From Qipengyuania proteolytica (GTDB taxonomy: Bacteria; Pseudomonadota; Alphaproteobacteria; Sphingomonadales; Sphingomonadaceae), in the NCBI RefSeq assembly GCF_019711565.1, contig NZ_JAIGNN010000001.1, positions 1,116,001 through 1,180,000 on the forward strand: DNA of 64,000 nucleotides, given 5' to 3'. The notes under the pieces are model-generated. The model made no database searches. It was not told the DNA's origin and saw only the letters and a program-made list of their open reading frames with translations. The position numbers and the translations under genes are program-made. Below, in pieces: positions 45,693-53,610 of this stretch. The first letter of the stretch is position 1. Each line of letters opens with the position of its first letter.

Positions 45693-48215
45693 TCAGAGGG
45701 CGCGCAGGGCCTGTGCGGGTTTGGCGCGCAGCAGGGGCAGCGATGCGCCAAGCGCGAAGGCCAGGACTACGCCGAGGCCGAGCCCCAGCACCGCGAGGAT
45801 CTCGCTCCAGTCGGGTAGCCAGTCGAATTCGAACAGCTGCGTGACGACCAGCCAGCCCGCAAAGCTGCCGACCGCGAGCGCCACCAGAGCCAGCGCGCCC
45901 GCCAGCACGACATATTCGATCAGCTGCATGACGAGGATCTGCCGCCGGTCAGCGCCGAGTACGCGCAGAACCACCGTGTCGTAGGTGCGGGCCGCGCGCG
46001 CGGCGGCGATCGCGCCGAGCAGCACCGCAAGGCCGGCCAGCACCGCCACGCTGGCCGCGGCAAGGGTCGCGAGGCCGACCTGTTCGAGGATGGTGCGCGC
46101 CTGCCCCAACACGCCGCCGACTTCGATCACCGAAGCCGAGGGGAAGGTCCGTACGAGCGATTGCAGCAGCGGGGCGGTCGGCATGCCGTCGGACAGCTCG
46201 ATGGTGCCGGCCAGGTTGTGTGGCACGTCGGCCAGCGAATTGGGGCTGAGCACGAAGACGTAGTTGAAGCCCATGCTTTCCCAGTCGATCCGGCGGAAGC
46301 TGGCGATGCGCGCCTGCTTCTCCACGCCGAGCACGCCGAAGGTCAGCATGTCGCCGATTTCGAGGCCCGCAGCCTCGGCGAAGTCCTCGTCGATCGAAAC
46401 CAGCGGTTCGCCGCTGTAGAACGGGCCCCACCATTCGCCCTTGGTCAGCGTGTTGCCGTCGGGAACGGTGTCGGCATAGGTGAGCCCGCGCTCGCCGCGC
46501 AGGGGCCAGGCGCCGTCGGGGATTTCCTCGAGTTCGGCGGTGCGGGTCATTGCGCCTTCGGGCCCGAATGCCAGCACCGAGCCGCGCAGGGCGGGGACAG
46601 TGCGCCAGTCGGCTGCCGGATCGGCCTCTTTAACCAGCTGCTCGAACTCGGTCACCCGGTCGCGCGGGATATCGAGCACGAAATAGTCGGGCGCCTGCGC
46701 GGGCACGCGGCTCTCGATATTACCGTCGATGGCCGACTGGACCGCGGCGAGTAGCACGAAGGCGGACAGGCCGAAGCCCAGCGCGGTCACCAGCGCGCCG
46801 GTCGAACTGCCCGGACGATGGAGATTGGCCAGCGCATTGCGCGCGATAGGGCTCTTGGGGCGGGGCAGGGCGGCTGCCGCCTTGCGAATTCCCCAGCCGA
46901 GCAGGGCCAGCAGGCCGAGCAGGACGGCGGCGCCGGCCAGGAACCCGCCCGAGAGCATCGGCTGTTCCGCGGTCAGCAGCGCCAGCGCGACAATCGCGGC
47001 CAGTCCCCCTCCGACGAGCAGCAGCGCCGCCCGGTCGCGGGCAAGGGGTGCCACGCGGGCGCGCATCAGCGCCATCGCGGGGAAGTTGCGCGCGCGCAGC
47101 AAGGGGGGCGCCGCGAAAACGAGTGCGACGAGCAGGCCGTAGGCGAGCGCAAGCAGCAGCGGCCCCGGTGCGATGACAAAGCCCGTCGAGACCGGCAGCA
47201 GCCCGTCGAGCGCCCGGGCCAGCAGCGGGACGATGGCGATGCCCACCGCGATCCCGGCGAGGCTTCCCACCAGCGCCGCCGCGGCGATCTGGAGCGCGTA
47301 GATGCGCGCAATGTCGCGGCTCGTCGCGCCGAGGATCTTGAGCGTCGCGATGCCCTGCCTGCGTGCGTCGAGATAGGAGGTGACGCCGCCGCCGATCCCG
47401 ATCCCGGCGATGACCAGCGCGGCGAGGCCAACCAGCGTCAGGAACTCGCCCATCCGGTCGACGAAGCGGTCCGTGCCCGGCGCAGCACGATCGGCGGTGT
47501 CGATGTCGAAGCCGGATTCCGGAAAGCGCTCCTTGATCGCCTCGCGAACCTCTTCCGGGTCACGCTGGCTGTCGAAGCGGACGCGGGTCTTGGATTCGTA
47601 CATCGATCCCGGCGCGATCAGACCCGCCCGCTGCGGCAGGTCCTCGGCCACGATGATCGTCGGGCCGAGCTGGAACCCTTCGCCCAGCCGGTCAGGCTCG
47701 TCGGCGATGATCCCGCCGACCCTGATGCTCAGCGTCCCGACCGTGATTGACTCATTTGTGGAGACCGCAAGCCGCTCTGCAGCGCCCGGAGAGAGCCATG
47801 CTTCATCCGGTCCCGGCTGTCCGACGCTGCGTCCATCTTCCAGCGTCAGCGTGCCGTAGAGCGGGTAGGCGCTGTCGATCGCCTTCAATTCGATCGGCGC
47901 GGCCTGCTCGCCATTGCGGGCCATCGCCTGCATGCGCGTGCCGGCCGAGACGGTGCCGTACTCGCCGATAGCAGCCAGCTCTACTTCGTTGAGGCCGCGT
48001 TGCCACAGCTCGATCTGCAGGTCCCCGCCGAGGAACTGCCTGCCGTTGGCCTCGAGCTCGCGCTCGATGGCAGCGGTCAGCGTGCCGATGGCGGCCAGCG
48101 CCCCGGTGCCGAGGAAAAGGCAGACCAGCAACAGCCGCAACCCGCGAAACCGCGCGTTGAGATCGCGCCGCGCGATGCGCCATGCGGTACCCCAGGTCAT
48201 TGCCGGGGTGCTCAT
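45693..48215 (-). CDS. FtsX-like ABC transporter permease (YbbP type)
   Basis: 840 aa inner-membrane permease with two FtsX/MacB-like modules. An N-terminal helix after RRDLNARFRGLRLLLVCLFLGTGALAAIGTL leads to a periplasmic domain and a cluster of three helices around residues 265-400; a second periplasmic domain and three more C-terminal helices follow, ending in LGASLPLLRAKPAQALRAL. Length and pairing match E. coli YbbP. The start ATG overlaps the stop of the ATPase gene (ATGA); the open frame continues upstream only by chance. Likely exports or extracts a lipid or hydrophobic compound; the substrate is unknown. Confidence 0.88.
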   Translation of the reverse strand: MSTPAMTWGTAWRIARRDLNARFRGLRLLLVCLFLGTGALAAIGTLTAAIERELEANGRQFLGGDLQIELWQRGLNEVELAAIGEYGTVSAGTRMQAMARNGEQAAPIELKAIDSAYPLYGTLTLEDGRSVGQPGPDEAWLSPGAAERLAVSTNESITVGTLSIRVGGIIADEPDRLGEGFQLGPTIIVAEDLPQRAGLIAPGSMYESKTRVRFDSQRDPEEVREAIKERFPESGFDIDTADRAAPGTDRFVDRMGEFLTLVGLAALVIAGIGIGGGVTSYLDARRQGIATLKILGATSRDIARIYALQIAAAALVGSLAGIAVGIAIVPLLARALDGLLPVSTGFVIAPGPLLLALAYGLLVALVFAAPPLLRARNFPAMALMRARVAPLARDRAALLLVGGGLAAIVALALLTAEQPMLSGGFLAGAAVLLGLLALLGWGIRKAAAALPRPKSPIARNALANLHRPGSSTGALVTALGFGLSAFVLLAAVQSAIDGNIESRVPAQAPDYFVLDIPRDRVTEFEQLVKEADPAADWRTVPALRGSVLAFGPEGAMTRTAELEEIPDGAWPLRGERGLTYADTVPDGNTLTKGEWWGPFYSGEPLVSIDEDFAEAAGLEIGDMLTFGVLGVEKQARIASFRRIDWESMGFNYVFVLSPNSLADVPHNLAGTIELSDGMPTAPLLQSLVRTFPSASVIEVGGVLGQARTILEQVGLATLAAASVAVLAGLAVLLGAIAAARAARTYDTVVLRVLGADRRQILVMQLIEYVVLAGALALVALAVGSFAGWLVVTQLFEFDWLPDWSEILAVLGLGLGVVLAFALGASLPLLRAKPAQALRAL

Positions 48216-48901
48216 GCCGCGCTGTCGGTCGCGATGCGCCCGTCGCCCAATGTCAGGACGCGTTCGCAATGTTCGGCGAGCTCGGGGTCGTGGGTGATGA
48301 CGAGCAAAGTCGCGCCAGTCTCCGCGCGGCGGGAGAAGAGCAGTTCGACGATCTCGTGCCCCGTGGCGGCGTCGAGATTGCCGGTCGGCTCGTCGGCGAA
48401 GATCAGCTCGGGACGCGGCGCGATGGCGCGCGCGATGGCGACGCGCTGTTGCTCGCCGCCCGAAAGTTGCTGCGGATAGTGGCCGAGCCGGTGCCCTAGA
48501 CCGACCGCTTCGAGTTCGGCCTTCGCCCGCGCCTGGGCGTCGGCAGCACCGGCCAGTTCCATCGGGGTCGCGACATTTTCCAGCGCGGTCATGGTGGGGA
48601 GCAGGTGGAAGGCCTGCAGCACGATCCCGATGTGGCCGCGCCGCGCGTGGGCGAGCGCGTCCTCGTCCATCGCAGCGAAATCCTGCCCCGCCACGGTGAG
48701 AGTGCCCCCGCTGGCCCGCTCCAGCCCGGACAGCACGGCCATCAGCGAACTCTTGCCCGATCCCGACGGGCCGAGCAGGGCGACGGTCTCGCCCTTCGCG
48801 ATGTCGAGATCGATCCCCTTGAGGATCTCGACCGGCGCAGCATCGCTGCCGAGGGTGAGGGTCAGGTTGCGGGCTGAAATAGCGGCTTGAGATGTCGTCA
48901 C
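48212..48901 (-). CDS. ABC transporter ATP-binding protein (YbbA type)
   Basis: 229 aa ATPase of the LolD/MacB/YbbA branch. Walker A LLGPSGSGKSSLMAVLSGLE, Q-loop GIVLQAFHLLPTMTALENV, signature QLSGGEQQRVAIARAIAPRPELIFADEPTGNLD with Walker B, and the H-loop LLVITHDPELAEHC. The GTG at 48901 (VTTSQAAISARNLTL) starts the conserved region; the frame further up overlaps the divergent esterase gene and is not conserved in character. Coupled to the permease by ATGA and divergent from the TesA-type gene, as ybbA-ybbP and tesA are in E. coli. Confidence 0.9.
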   Translation of the reverse strand: MTTSQAAISARNLTLTLGSDAAPVEILKGIDLDIAKGETVALLGPSGSGKSSLMAVLSGLERASGGTLTVAGQDFAAMDEDALAHARRGHIGIVLQAFHLLPTMTALENVATPMELAGAADAQARAKAELEAVGLGHRLGHYPQQLSGGEQQRVAIARAIAPRPELIFADEPTGNLDAATGHEIVELLFSRRAETGATLLVITHDPELAEHCERVLTLGDGRIATDSAA

Positions 48902-48948
48902 GGCGCTGCGATGGCATGAGGGTACAGGTTGCACAAGGAAACTCGCCG

Positions 48949-49650
48949 ATGCGGCTATATCATTTGTCGATCCCGCTGCTCGCGCTGGCGCTGGCCGGTT
49001 GTGGCGCTGAGCCGGAGGGAGCGGCACCTGCCGAGCAGAGCGCAGAGGTGGCCAACGCCCGGCCCGATATCGTGGTCGAGGGGCCGGAGCGGCACATCCT
49101 CGCCTTCGGGGACAGCCTGTTCGCCGGCTACGGGATCGGGCGGGAGAACAGCTATCCGGCGCTGCTCGAGGACGCCTTGCGCGCGCAGGGCATCAATGCG
49201 CGGATCACCAATGCCGGCATTTCGGGCGAGACGAGCGGCGCTGGCGCGCAGCGGCTCGCCTTCGCGCTCGACGCGCAGGAGGTGAAGCCCGATCTCGTCA
49301 TCCTCGAACTCGGCGGTAACGACATGCTGCGCGGGTTGCAGCCCGACCAGACGCGCGCGAATTTCGAAAAGATGCTGGCCGAGCTCACGAAGCGAGACAT
49401 TCCCGTGCTGCTGATGGGCATGCGCGCGCCGCCGAATTACGGGCCGGAATACCAGCGGGCGTTCGACGGGCTCTATGGCGAACTGGCGCAGCAATACGGG
49501 GCGCGCCTGATCCCCTTCTGGCTCGAGGCGATCTACCAGAACCCGGCGCTCTTCCAGGCAGACCGGATTCACCCGACGGTGGAAGGTATCGAAGTCCTGG
49601 TGGAGGATACGGCGGCCGAGGTCGCGCAGGCGCTCCCCAAGGAAGGCTAG
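48949..49650 (+). CDS. Arylesterase / TesA-type SGNH hydrolase lipoprotein
   Basis: 233 aa GDSL/SGNH esterase of the thioesterase I/lysophospholipase L1 group. The lipobox in MRLYHLSIPLLALALAGC (Cys 18) makes it a lipoprotein, unlike soluble TesA. Block I ILAFGDSLFAGYGIG with the nucleophile Ser, block II Gly in NAGISGETSGAG, block III LELGGNDMLRG, and block V DRIHPTVEG with Asp and His are all present. Divergent from the YbbA/YbbP exporter, a widespread pairing that suggests handling of acyl compounds in the envelope. Its TAG stop shares bases with the recF stop (CTAG). Confidence 0.92.
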   Translation: MRLYHLSIPLLALALAGCGAEPEGAAPAEQSAEVANARPDIVVEGPERHILAFGDSLFAGYGIGRENSYPALLEDALRAQGINARITNAGISGETSGAGAQRLAFALDAQEVKPDLVILELGGNDMLRGLQPDQTRANFEKMLAELTKRDIPVLLMGMRAPPNYGPEYQRAFDGLYGELAQQYGARLIPFWLEAIYQNPALFQADRIHPTVEGIEVLVEDTAAEVAQALPKEG

Positions 49651-50726
49651 AGCCGCTGGGCGCAACCCTGTTCGATGCGCCATATCGCCGCTTCCCCGGC
49701 GATCGTCTCGAAAGGCGCAAGTTCGGTCCCGGTCATCCAGACCTGCGCGCCGCTGCCGCGGAGCTGCTCGAACAGGGCAGCGCGCCGGACCGGATCGAGA
49801 TGTGCGGCCACTTCGTCCAGCAGCAGGATGCCGGGCCGTCCCTGTGCGGCGAGCGCGGCATGGGCGAGGGTGATGGCGACCAGCATGGCCTTCTGCTCGC
49901 CGGTCGAGCTTTGTGCGGCGGGGACGCGCTTGGCGGCGTGGATCACCTCGAGTTCGTCGCGATGGGGGCCCGATAGCGTGCGCTGGACCGCACGATCCCT
50001 GCTTCGGCCCTCATAGAGTGCCTGCGACAGGCCGCCCGGATTGTCGGGGGCGCCGGGCGCATAGGTGAGCGCGGGGCGCGCAAAGGGTTCTGCGGGCATT
50101 GCCGCCAGCCGGACCATCAGCGTTTCGACCAGCCGGGCCCGGCCCGCCATAACCGCACCGCCGTGCTCGACCATCTGCGCCTCGATCGCGTCGAGCCATG
50201 CACCGTCAGGTTCGCGCGTGTCCGAAAGGAGGCGATTGCGTTCGCGCAGCGCGGCCTCGTAACGCGCGGCGTGTGCGGCGTGTGCGGGGTCGAGCGCCAG
50301 TGCCAGACGGTCCATGTAGCGCCGCCGGTCTCCCGCCGGACCGGTAAAGAGGCCGTCCATGGCGGGTGTCAGCCAGGTTACCGCGAGCCATTCGCCGAGC
50401 CGGGTAGCAGGTGCCTCTGCGCCATTGATCCGCACTTTGCGACGACCGGGACTGGCAGCTTCGGAATAGGTCCCGAGCCGGATGGTTTCCCCACCTTGCA
50501 GCAGGTTTGCGCCGACCGTGAAATTTTTGGCCGATCCGGTGCGAACAACCTCGCCAAGCGCGGCACGTCGCAAGCCGCGGCCGGGCGAAAGAAGTGACAG
50601 GGCCTCCAGCACGTTGGTCTTCCCCGCCCCGTTTTCGCCCACCAGCAGGTTGAAGCGCGCCGTGTCCGACAGCTCGCTTTCGGCATGGTTGCGAAAGTGG
50701 GAAAGGGTAATTCGGTCGAGCGCCAT
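49647..50726 (-). CDS. recF: DNA replication and repair protein RecF
   Basis: 359 aa SMC-like ATPase that loads RecA at gaps with RecO and RecR. Start at MALDRITLSHFRNHAESEL; Walker A is NLLVGENGAGKTNVLEALSLLSPGRGLRRA. The signature STGEQKAMLVAITLAHAAL and Walker B ILLLDEVAAHLD are in place, as is the RecF-type TWLTPAMDGLFTGPAGDRRRYMDRL. The 30-nt longer frame is unnecessary. recF is not beside dnaA or dnaN here. Confidence 0.95.
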   Translation of the reverse strand: MALDRITLSHFRNHAESELSDTARFNLLVGENGAGKTNVLEALSLLSPGRGLRRAALGEVVRTGSAKNFTVGANLLQGGETIRLGTYSEAASPGRRKVRINGAEAPATRLGEWLAVTWLTPAMDGLFTGPAGDRRRYMDRLALALDPAHAAHAARYEAALRERNRLLSDTREPDGAWLDAIEAQMVEHGGAVMAGRARLVETLMVRLAAMPAEPFARPALTYAPGAPDNPGGLSQALYEGRSRDRAVQRTLSGPHRDELEVIHAAKRVPAAQSSTGEQKAMLVAITLAHAALAAQGRPGILLLDEVAAHLDPVRRAALFEQLRGSGAQVWMTGTELAPFETIAGEAAIWRIEQGCAQRL

Positions 50727-50768
50727 GGCTGGCAGGAGCCCTAGCGCGCGCGGCATCGCGCCGCCACT

Positions 50769-50812
50769 CGAAAGGTCAAATCCAAATGTTGGGAAATTTT
50801 ACCAACCTTTCG
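50769..50812. repeat. Inverted repeat upstream of the small-protein/pspC unit
   Basis: Arms CGAAAGGT and ACCTTTCG, with a nested GTTGG/CCAAC pair between and partly overlapping. The centre lies about 115 bp before the predicted sigma-54 start point. This is the usual distance of an enhancer site for an activator such as PspF. Role inferred only from spacing and symmetry. Confidence 0.5.
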
Positions 50813-50879
50813 GATCGATGAACGAATGCTTGCCCGTCCGTTCAGTTAAGAATGGCTGAATTCCGCCGTTTTTCAAGTT

Positions 50880-50895
50880 TGGCACACCCCATGCA
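50880..50895 (+). promoter_or_regulatory. Sigma-54-type (-24/-12) promoter
   Basis: TGGCAC-ACCCC-ATGCA. The GG of the -24 box and the GC of the -12 box have the required fixed spacing, and only two positions depart from the usual TGGCACG-N4-TTGCA pattern. The predicted start is near 50906, giving a 5' leader of about 50 nt before the first small gene. Confidence 0.65.
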
Positions 50896-50955
50896 GAGTA
50901 TCAGGCATCCCTGATGGTCCGGGGAACACAAACCAAGGTTCAAGGAGAAATTCAG

Positions 50956-51075
50956 ATGTCCGCTTTCGATTATGCCAGCAACCGCGTCCTCGCCGCCGTC
51001 TTCGCCGTCGCCGTCTCGGCAGTGTGCATGGCCGCCGCGATCGTCCCCGCCAGCCCCTCGGTCTTCATCGCCTGA
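50956..51075 (+). CDS. 39-aa membrane protein, first of a tandem pair
   Basis: Short gene with an excellent ribosome site (AAGGAG, 9 nt before ATG). Protein: MSAFDYASNRVLAAVFAVAV, then a hydrophobic stretch and an end of PASPSVFIA. One helix spans about residues 11-30. The last 21 residues are clearly related to the end of the next gene (A-S-A--AAIVPASPS-FIA against A-S-I--TAIIPASPN-LIA), so the two are paralogues. Not recognised as a named family. It sits behind the sigma-54-like promoter and before pspC, which suggests a role in envelope stress, perhaps in place of PspB. Confidence 0.75.
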   Translation: MSAFDYASNRVLAAVFAVAVSAVCMAAAIVPASPSVFIA

Positions 51076-51119
51076 GCCACGGCACCAACCCGAATTCATA
51101 CACGCAAAGGAAAGGAACC

Positions 51120-51236
51120 ATGTTCAACTCGGAAAACTCCAGCAAGCTCGCCGCAGCTGCTTTTTCGCTGGCCCTCTCGGCGATCTTTTTCGCCACGGCC
51201 ATCATCCCCGCTTCGCCCAATGGACTGATCGCATGA
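51120..51236 (+). CDS. 38-aa membrane protein, second of a tandem pair
   Basis: Short gene with AAAGGAAAGGAA just before the ATG. Protein MFNSENSSKLAAAAFSLALS leads into a hydrophobic helix and ends IIPASPNGLIA. Paralogue of the 39-aa protein 45 bp upstream: same length, same single helix, same PASP-containing C terminus. Its stop overlaps the ATG of pspC (ATGA), so it is translationally coupled to PspC, which argues strongly that it is a real gene and a functional partner. Confidence 0.8.
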   Translation: MFNSENSSKLAAAAFSLALSAIFFATAIIPASPNGLIA

Positions 51237-51454
51237 ACGACCTCAAATTCCGCGAAAACGACCACGCCGTCCGCCCCGCCAAGAGCTTCGCGCTCGACCG
51301 CAGCAACGGCAAGCTGATGGGTGTCTGCTCCGGCATCGCCAGTTACCTCGGCATCGACGCCACCTGGGTCCGCCTGGGCTTCGTCGCAGGAGCGCTGCTC
51401 GGTTTCGGCAGCTTCATCCTGATCTACCTCGCGATCGCGCTGATCGCGGACTGA
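51233..51454 (+). CDS. pspC: PspC-domain protein
   Basis: 73 aa. A short cytoplasmic lead precedes the PspC domain, FALDRSNGKLMGVCSGIASYLGIDATWVRLGFVAGALLGFGSFILIYLAIALIAD: the G-V-C-x-G-I-A-x-Y-L-G-I-D core and one or two membrane segments are standard. PspC is the inner-membrane sensor/toxin-control part of the phage-shock response. This is a minimal version without the long C-terminal tail of E. coli PspC. Coupled to the upstream 38-aa gene by ATGA. The start at 51233 is chosen over the long frame from 50972. Confidence 0.9.
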   Translation: MNDLKFRENDHAVRPAKSFALDRSNGKLMGVCSGIASYLGIDATWVRLGFVAGALLGFGSFILIYLAIALIAD

Positions 51455-51519
51455 GCACGGCCAAACCACCGACCGACCCGGTTTTCGTGTCGGCCGTGCC
51501 CACAAATCGAGAAAACCGG

Positions 51520-51545
51520 GAGGGGCCATCTGGCCCCTCTCTTGA
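51520..51545 (+). terminator. Rho-independent terminator after pspC
   Basis: GAGGGGCC/GGCCCCTC stem with a four-base loop followed by TCTCTTG. The reverse strand has CCGGTTTTC after the stem, so it may also end the convergent SDR transcript. Confidence 0.65.
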
Positions 51546-51564
51546 TTCGGCCCGCAGGCAAAAA

Positions 51565-52347
51565 TCACATGGCCGAAATACCGCCGTCCAGCTTGAGTTC
51601 GGCACCGGTCATGAAGCGGCTCTCGTCGCTCGCCAGATAGACCACGGCATTGGCGATGTCGTTCGGTTCGCCCACGAACTTGAGCGGGATCTGCCGCGCC
51701 AGCTTCTCCATTAGCACGCCCTTGTCGAGGTTGTGATTGCGCGCGGTCCCGTCGAGAATCGGCGTGTCCACGAAGGTGGGGTGCACCGAATTGCAGCGGA
51801 TCTGCATATTGTTCTTCGCGCAGTGGAGCGCGATCGATTTCGACAGCATCCACACCGCCGCCTTCGAGGCATTGTAGGCCGGCATCGTGTCGCTGGCGAT
51901 CAGGCCGGCGATGCTCGAGATGTTGACGATCGATCCCGGCGCATGCTGGCGCATCAGCGGCAGCGCCTTCTGGCAGCCGTGAAAGATCGAATCGACATTG
52001 ACCGAAAAGCAGCGCTTCCAGTCGTCGAAATCGCAGGTCTCGATATTGCCGCCGACGCCGATCCCGGCATTGTTGACCAGCACGTTGAGCCCGCCGAGTT
52101 CGGCATCGGCCGTTTCGACCGCGCGCTCCCAGTCCTCGGGATTGGTCACGTCATGCGCGATGCCGTAGGCATGGCCTGCACCCAGTTCTTCGACGATTTC
52201 CGCAGCGGTCGCTTGGGCGCCTTCGCCGTTGATATCGGTGCACAGAACGCGGGCGCCTTCTTCCGCAAGACGCCGGGCATGCGCCCGCCCGAGACCCTGC
52301 GCCGCACCCGTCACGAGCGCCAGTTTGCCTGCACACCGACCTGTCAT
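51565..52347 (-). CDS. Short-chain dehydrogenase/reductase
   Basis: 260 aa classical SDR. The cofactor loop is LALVTGAAQGLGRAHARRLAEEGARVLCTDI, with Asp at the end of strand 2 indicating NAD. NNAGIGVGG, the catalytic Ser in VNISSIAGLIASD and YNASKAAVWML (Tyr, Lys) are complete. C-terminal DIANAVVYLASDESRFMTGAELKLDGG is usual. Resembles hydroxysteroid/cyclohexanol-type dehydrogenases. The preceding NUDIX gene ends immediately before the ATG, so the two are cotranscribed at the end of the LemA/TPM run. Confidence 0.9.
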   Translation of the reverse strand: MTGRCAGKLALVTGAAQGLGRAHARRLAEEGARVLCTDINGEGAQATAAEIVEELGAGHAYGIAHDVTNPEDWERAVETADAELGGLNVLVNNAGIGVGGNIETCDFDDWKRCFSVNVDSIFHGCQKALPLMRQHAPGSIVNISSIAGLIASDTMPAYNASKAAVWMLSKSIALHCAKNNMQIRCNSVHPTFVDTPILDGTARNHNLDKGVLMEKLARQIPLKFVGEPNDIANAVVYLASDESRFMTGAELKLDGGISAM

Positions 52348-52348
52348 C

Positions 52349-52921
52349 TCACTCTCCCGTCAGAAATCCACCGGATGCCATCAGCATGGCGATCCGTACA
52401 TCGACACCGTGACCCATCGCGCGCCAGCGGGCAACGAATTCCGGCAGTTCGCCGCGCGGCACGCGGTGGACGACGATGTCCTCGCTCTCCGTCCCGCCGC
52501 CCTCGCTGACCTTCGTGAGGCCATGCGCGCGCATCAGCGAGAAGCTTTCGCTGACCATCCCGGGCGAGGAATAGAATTCGCCGAGGTTCTCCATGCGCGC
52601 GGCCCGATAGCCGGTTTCCTCCTCGAGCTCGCGGCTTGCCGCGCGTTCGTCGCTTTCGCCCGTCTTGTCGTCATCGTCGCCGATCAGGCCGGCGGGAATC
52701 TCGAGACAGATTCGCCCGAGCGGCACGCGGTATTGCGAGACGAGGATGACGTGATCGTCATCGTCGATCGCGACGATCGCCGCCGCCCTGATCCCGCGCG
52801 AGCGACTGGCATATTCCCAGCGACCACGCCGCCTGGCGGTGACGAACCGGCCCTGCCACATTGTCTCTTCGGGGAGGTCGGCATCCGGGTCGCGGCCCGG
52901 GGTCTCGATAGCGTCGGTCAT
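52349..52921 (-). CDS. NUDIX hydrolase
   Basis: 190 aa. The Nudix box is visible: G-D-D-D-D-K-T-G-E-S-D-E-R-A-A then SRELEEETGYRA, with an acidic insertion between the leading Gly and the REx(2)EE core. Flanking EIPAGLIGDDDD and RMENLGEFYSSPGMVSESFSLMRA match the ADP-ribose pyrophosphatase subgroup. Likely hydrolyses ADP-ribose or a similar nucleoside diphosphate derivative in the cytoplasm. It lies 11 nt after the TPM gene on the same strand. Confidence 0.88.
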   Translation of the reverse strand: MTDAIETPGRDPDADLPEETMWQGRFVTARRRGRWEYASRSRGIRAAAIVAIDDDDHVILVSQYRVPLGRICLEIPAGLIGDDDDKTGESDERAASRELEEETGYRAARMENLGEFYSSPGMVSESFSLMRAHGLTKVSEGGGTESEDIVVHRVPRGELPEFVARWRAMGHGVDVRIAMLMASGGFLTGE

Positions 52922-52932
52922 CGCCCGCGGGC

Positions 52933-53610
52933 TTAGACTTCGATCAACCGGTCCGGCAACTCATTCTCGTCATGCTCGCCGCGCGGGAAATGCTCGGCGA
53001 GGACCTTGCCGACATCGCGCACCCCGGCTGCCAGCCCTTCCGCGAGGTGGCCCTTGCGGATCTCTACCAGCATGTCGGCCATCGCCTCGCCCCAGACCTC
53101 CGCGGGGACGATTGCCGCGATGGGCTCGTCGGCGACGATTTCGGCGCGGTGTTCGCGCATCGAGAGGTAGAGCAGCACGCCGGTGCGGCCATGCGTCCGG
53201 CGCTCGGCGCCGACCTTGAAATGCTTGACCGCTGCGTCGCGCACGCGCGCCTGCTTGATCGGCGAGGGAGTAAGCGCAAAGCGCAGCGCGTCCCATGAAA
53301 GCAGGGCCCAGCTCGCCGCGAAGGCGATCAGCCCCAGCGCAATGGTCATGCTGGCGGTCTCGCCGGTGGTCCATTCGGTCAGCCAGCCGCCCGACAGTTC
53401 GTCCCAAGCATCGAGCAGGGGCTTGGGAAAGGCGGCAAAGATACTCATCGCGGTGAAGCCGATGGCCGCCGCATAGACCAGCACGACGTCCGAATAGCCG
53501 TCCGACCGGTCGGCCAGCACGGTCACGATCTCGCCGGAGGTGAGTGCCTCCGCCTCGGCCACTGCTGCAGAGACAGTCCTGTTCTGCGCCTCGTCGATAT
53601 ATCGCGCCAT
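52933..53610 (-). CDS. TPM-domain membrane protein
   Basis: 225 aa. An N-terminal half with two hydrophobic segments (VVLVYAAAIGFTAMSIFAAF and MTIALGLIAFAASWALLSW) is followed by a TPM-type domain (VGAERRTHGRTGVLLYLSMREHRAEIVADEPIAAIVPAEVWGEAMADMLVEIRKG). The start ATG uses bases of the preceding TPM gene's stop (TAA/ATG contact at 53610-53612). The TPM fold occurs in a plant photosystem repair phosphatase and in many bacterial membrane proteins of unclear function. Partner of the following gene and of LemA. Confidence 0.85.
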   Translation of the reverse strand: MARYIDEAQNRTVSAAVAEAEALTSGEIVTVLADRSDGYSDVVLVYAAAIGFTAMSIFAAFPKPLLDAWDELSGGWLTEWTTGETASMTIALGLIAFAASWALLSWDALRFALTPSPIKQARVRDAAVKHFKVGAERRTHGRTGVLLYLSMREHRAEIVADEPIAAIVPAEVWGEAMADMLVEIRKGHLAEGLAAGVRDVGKVLAEHFPRGEHDENELPDRLIEV

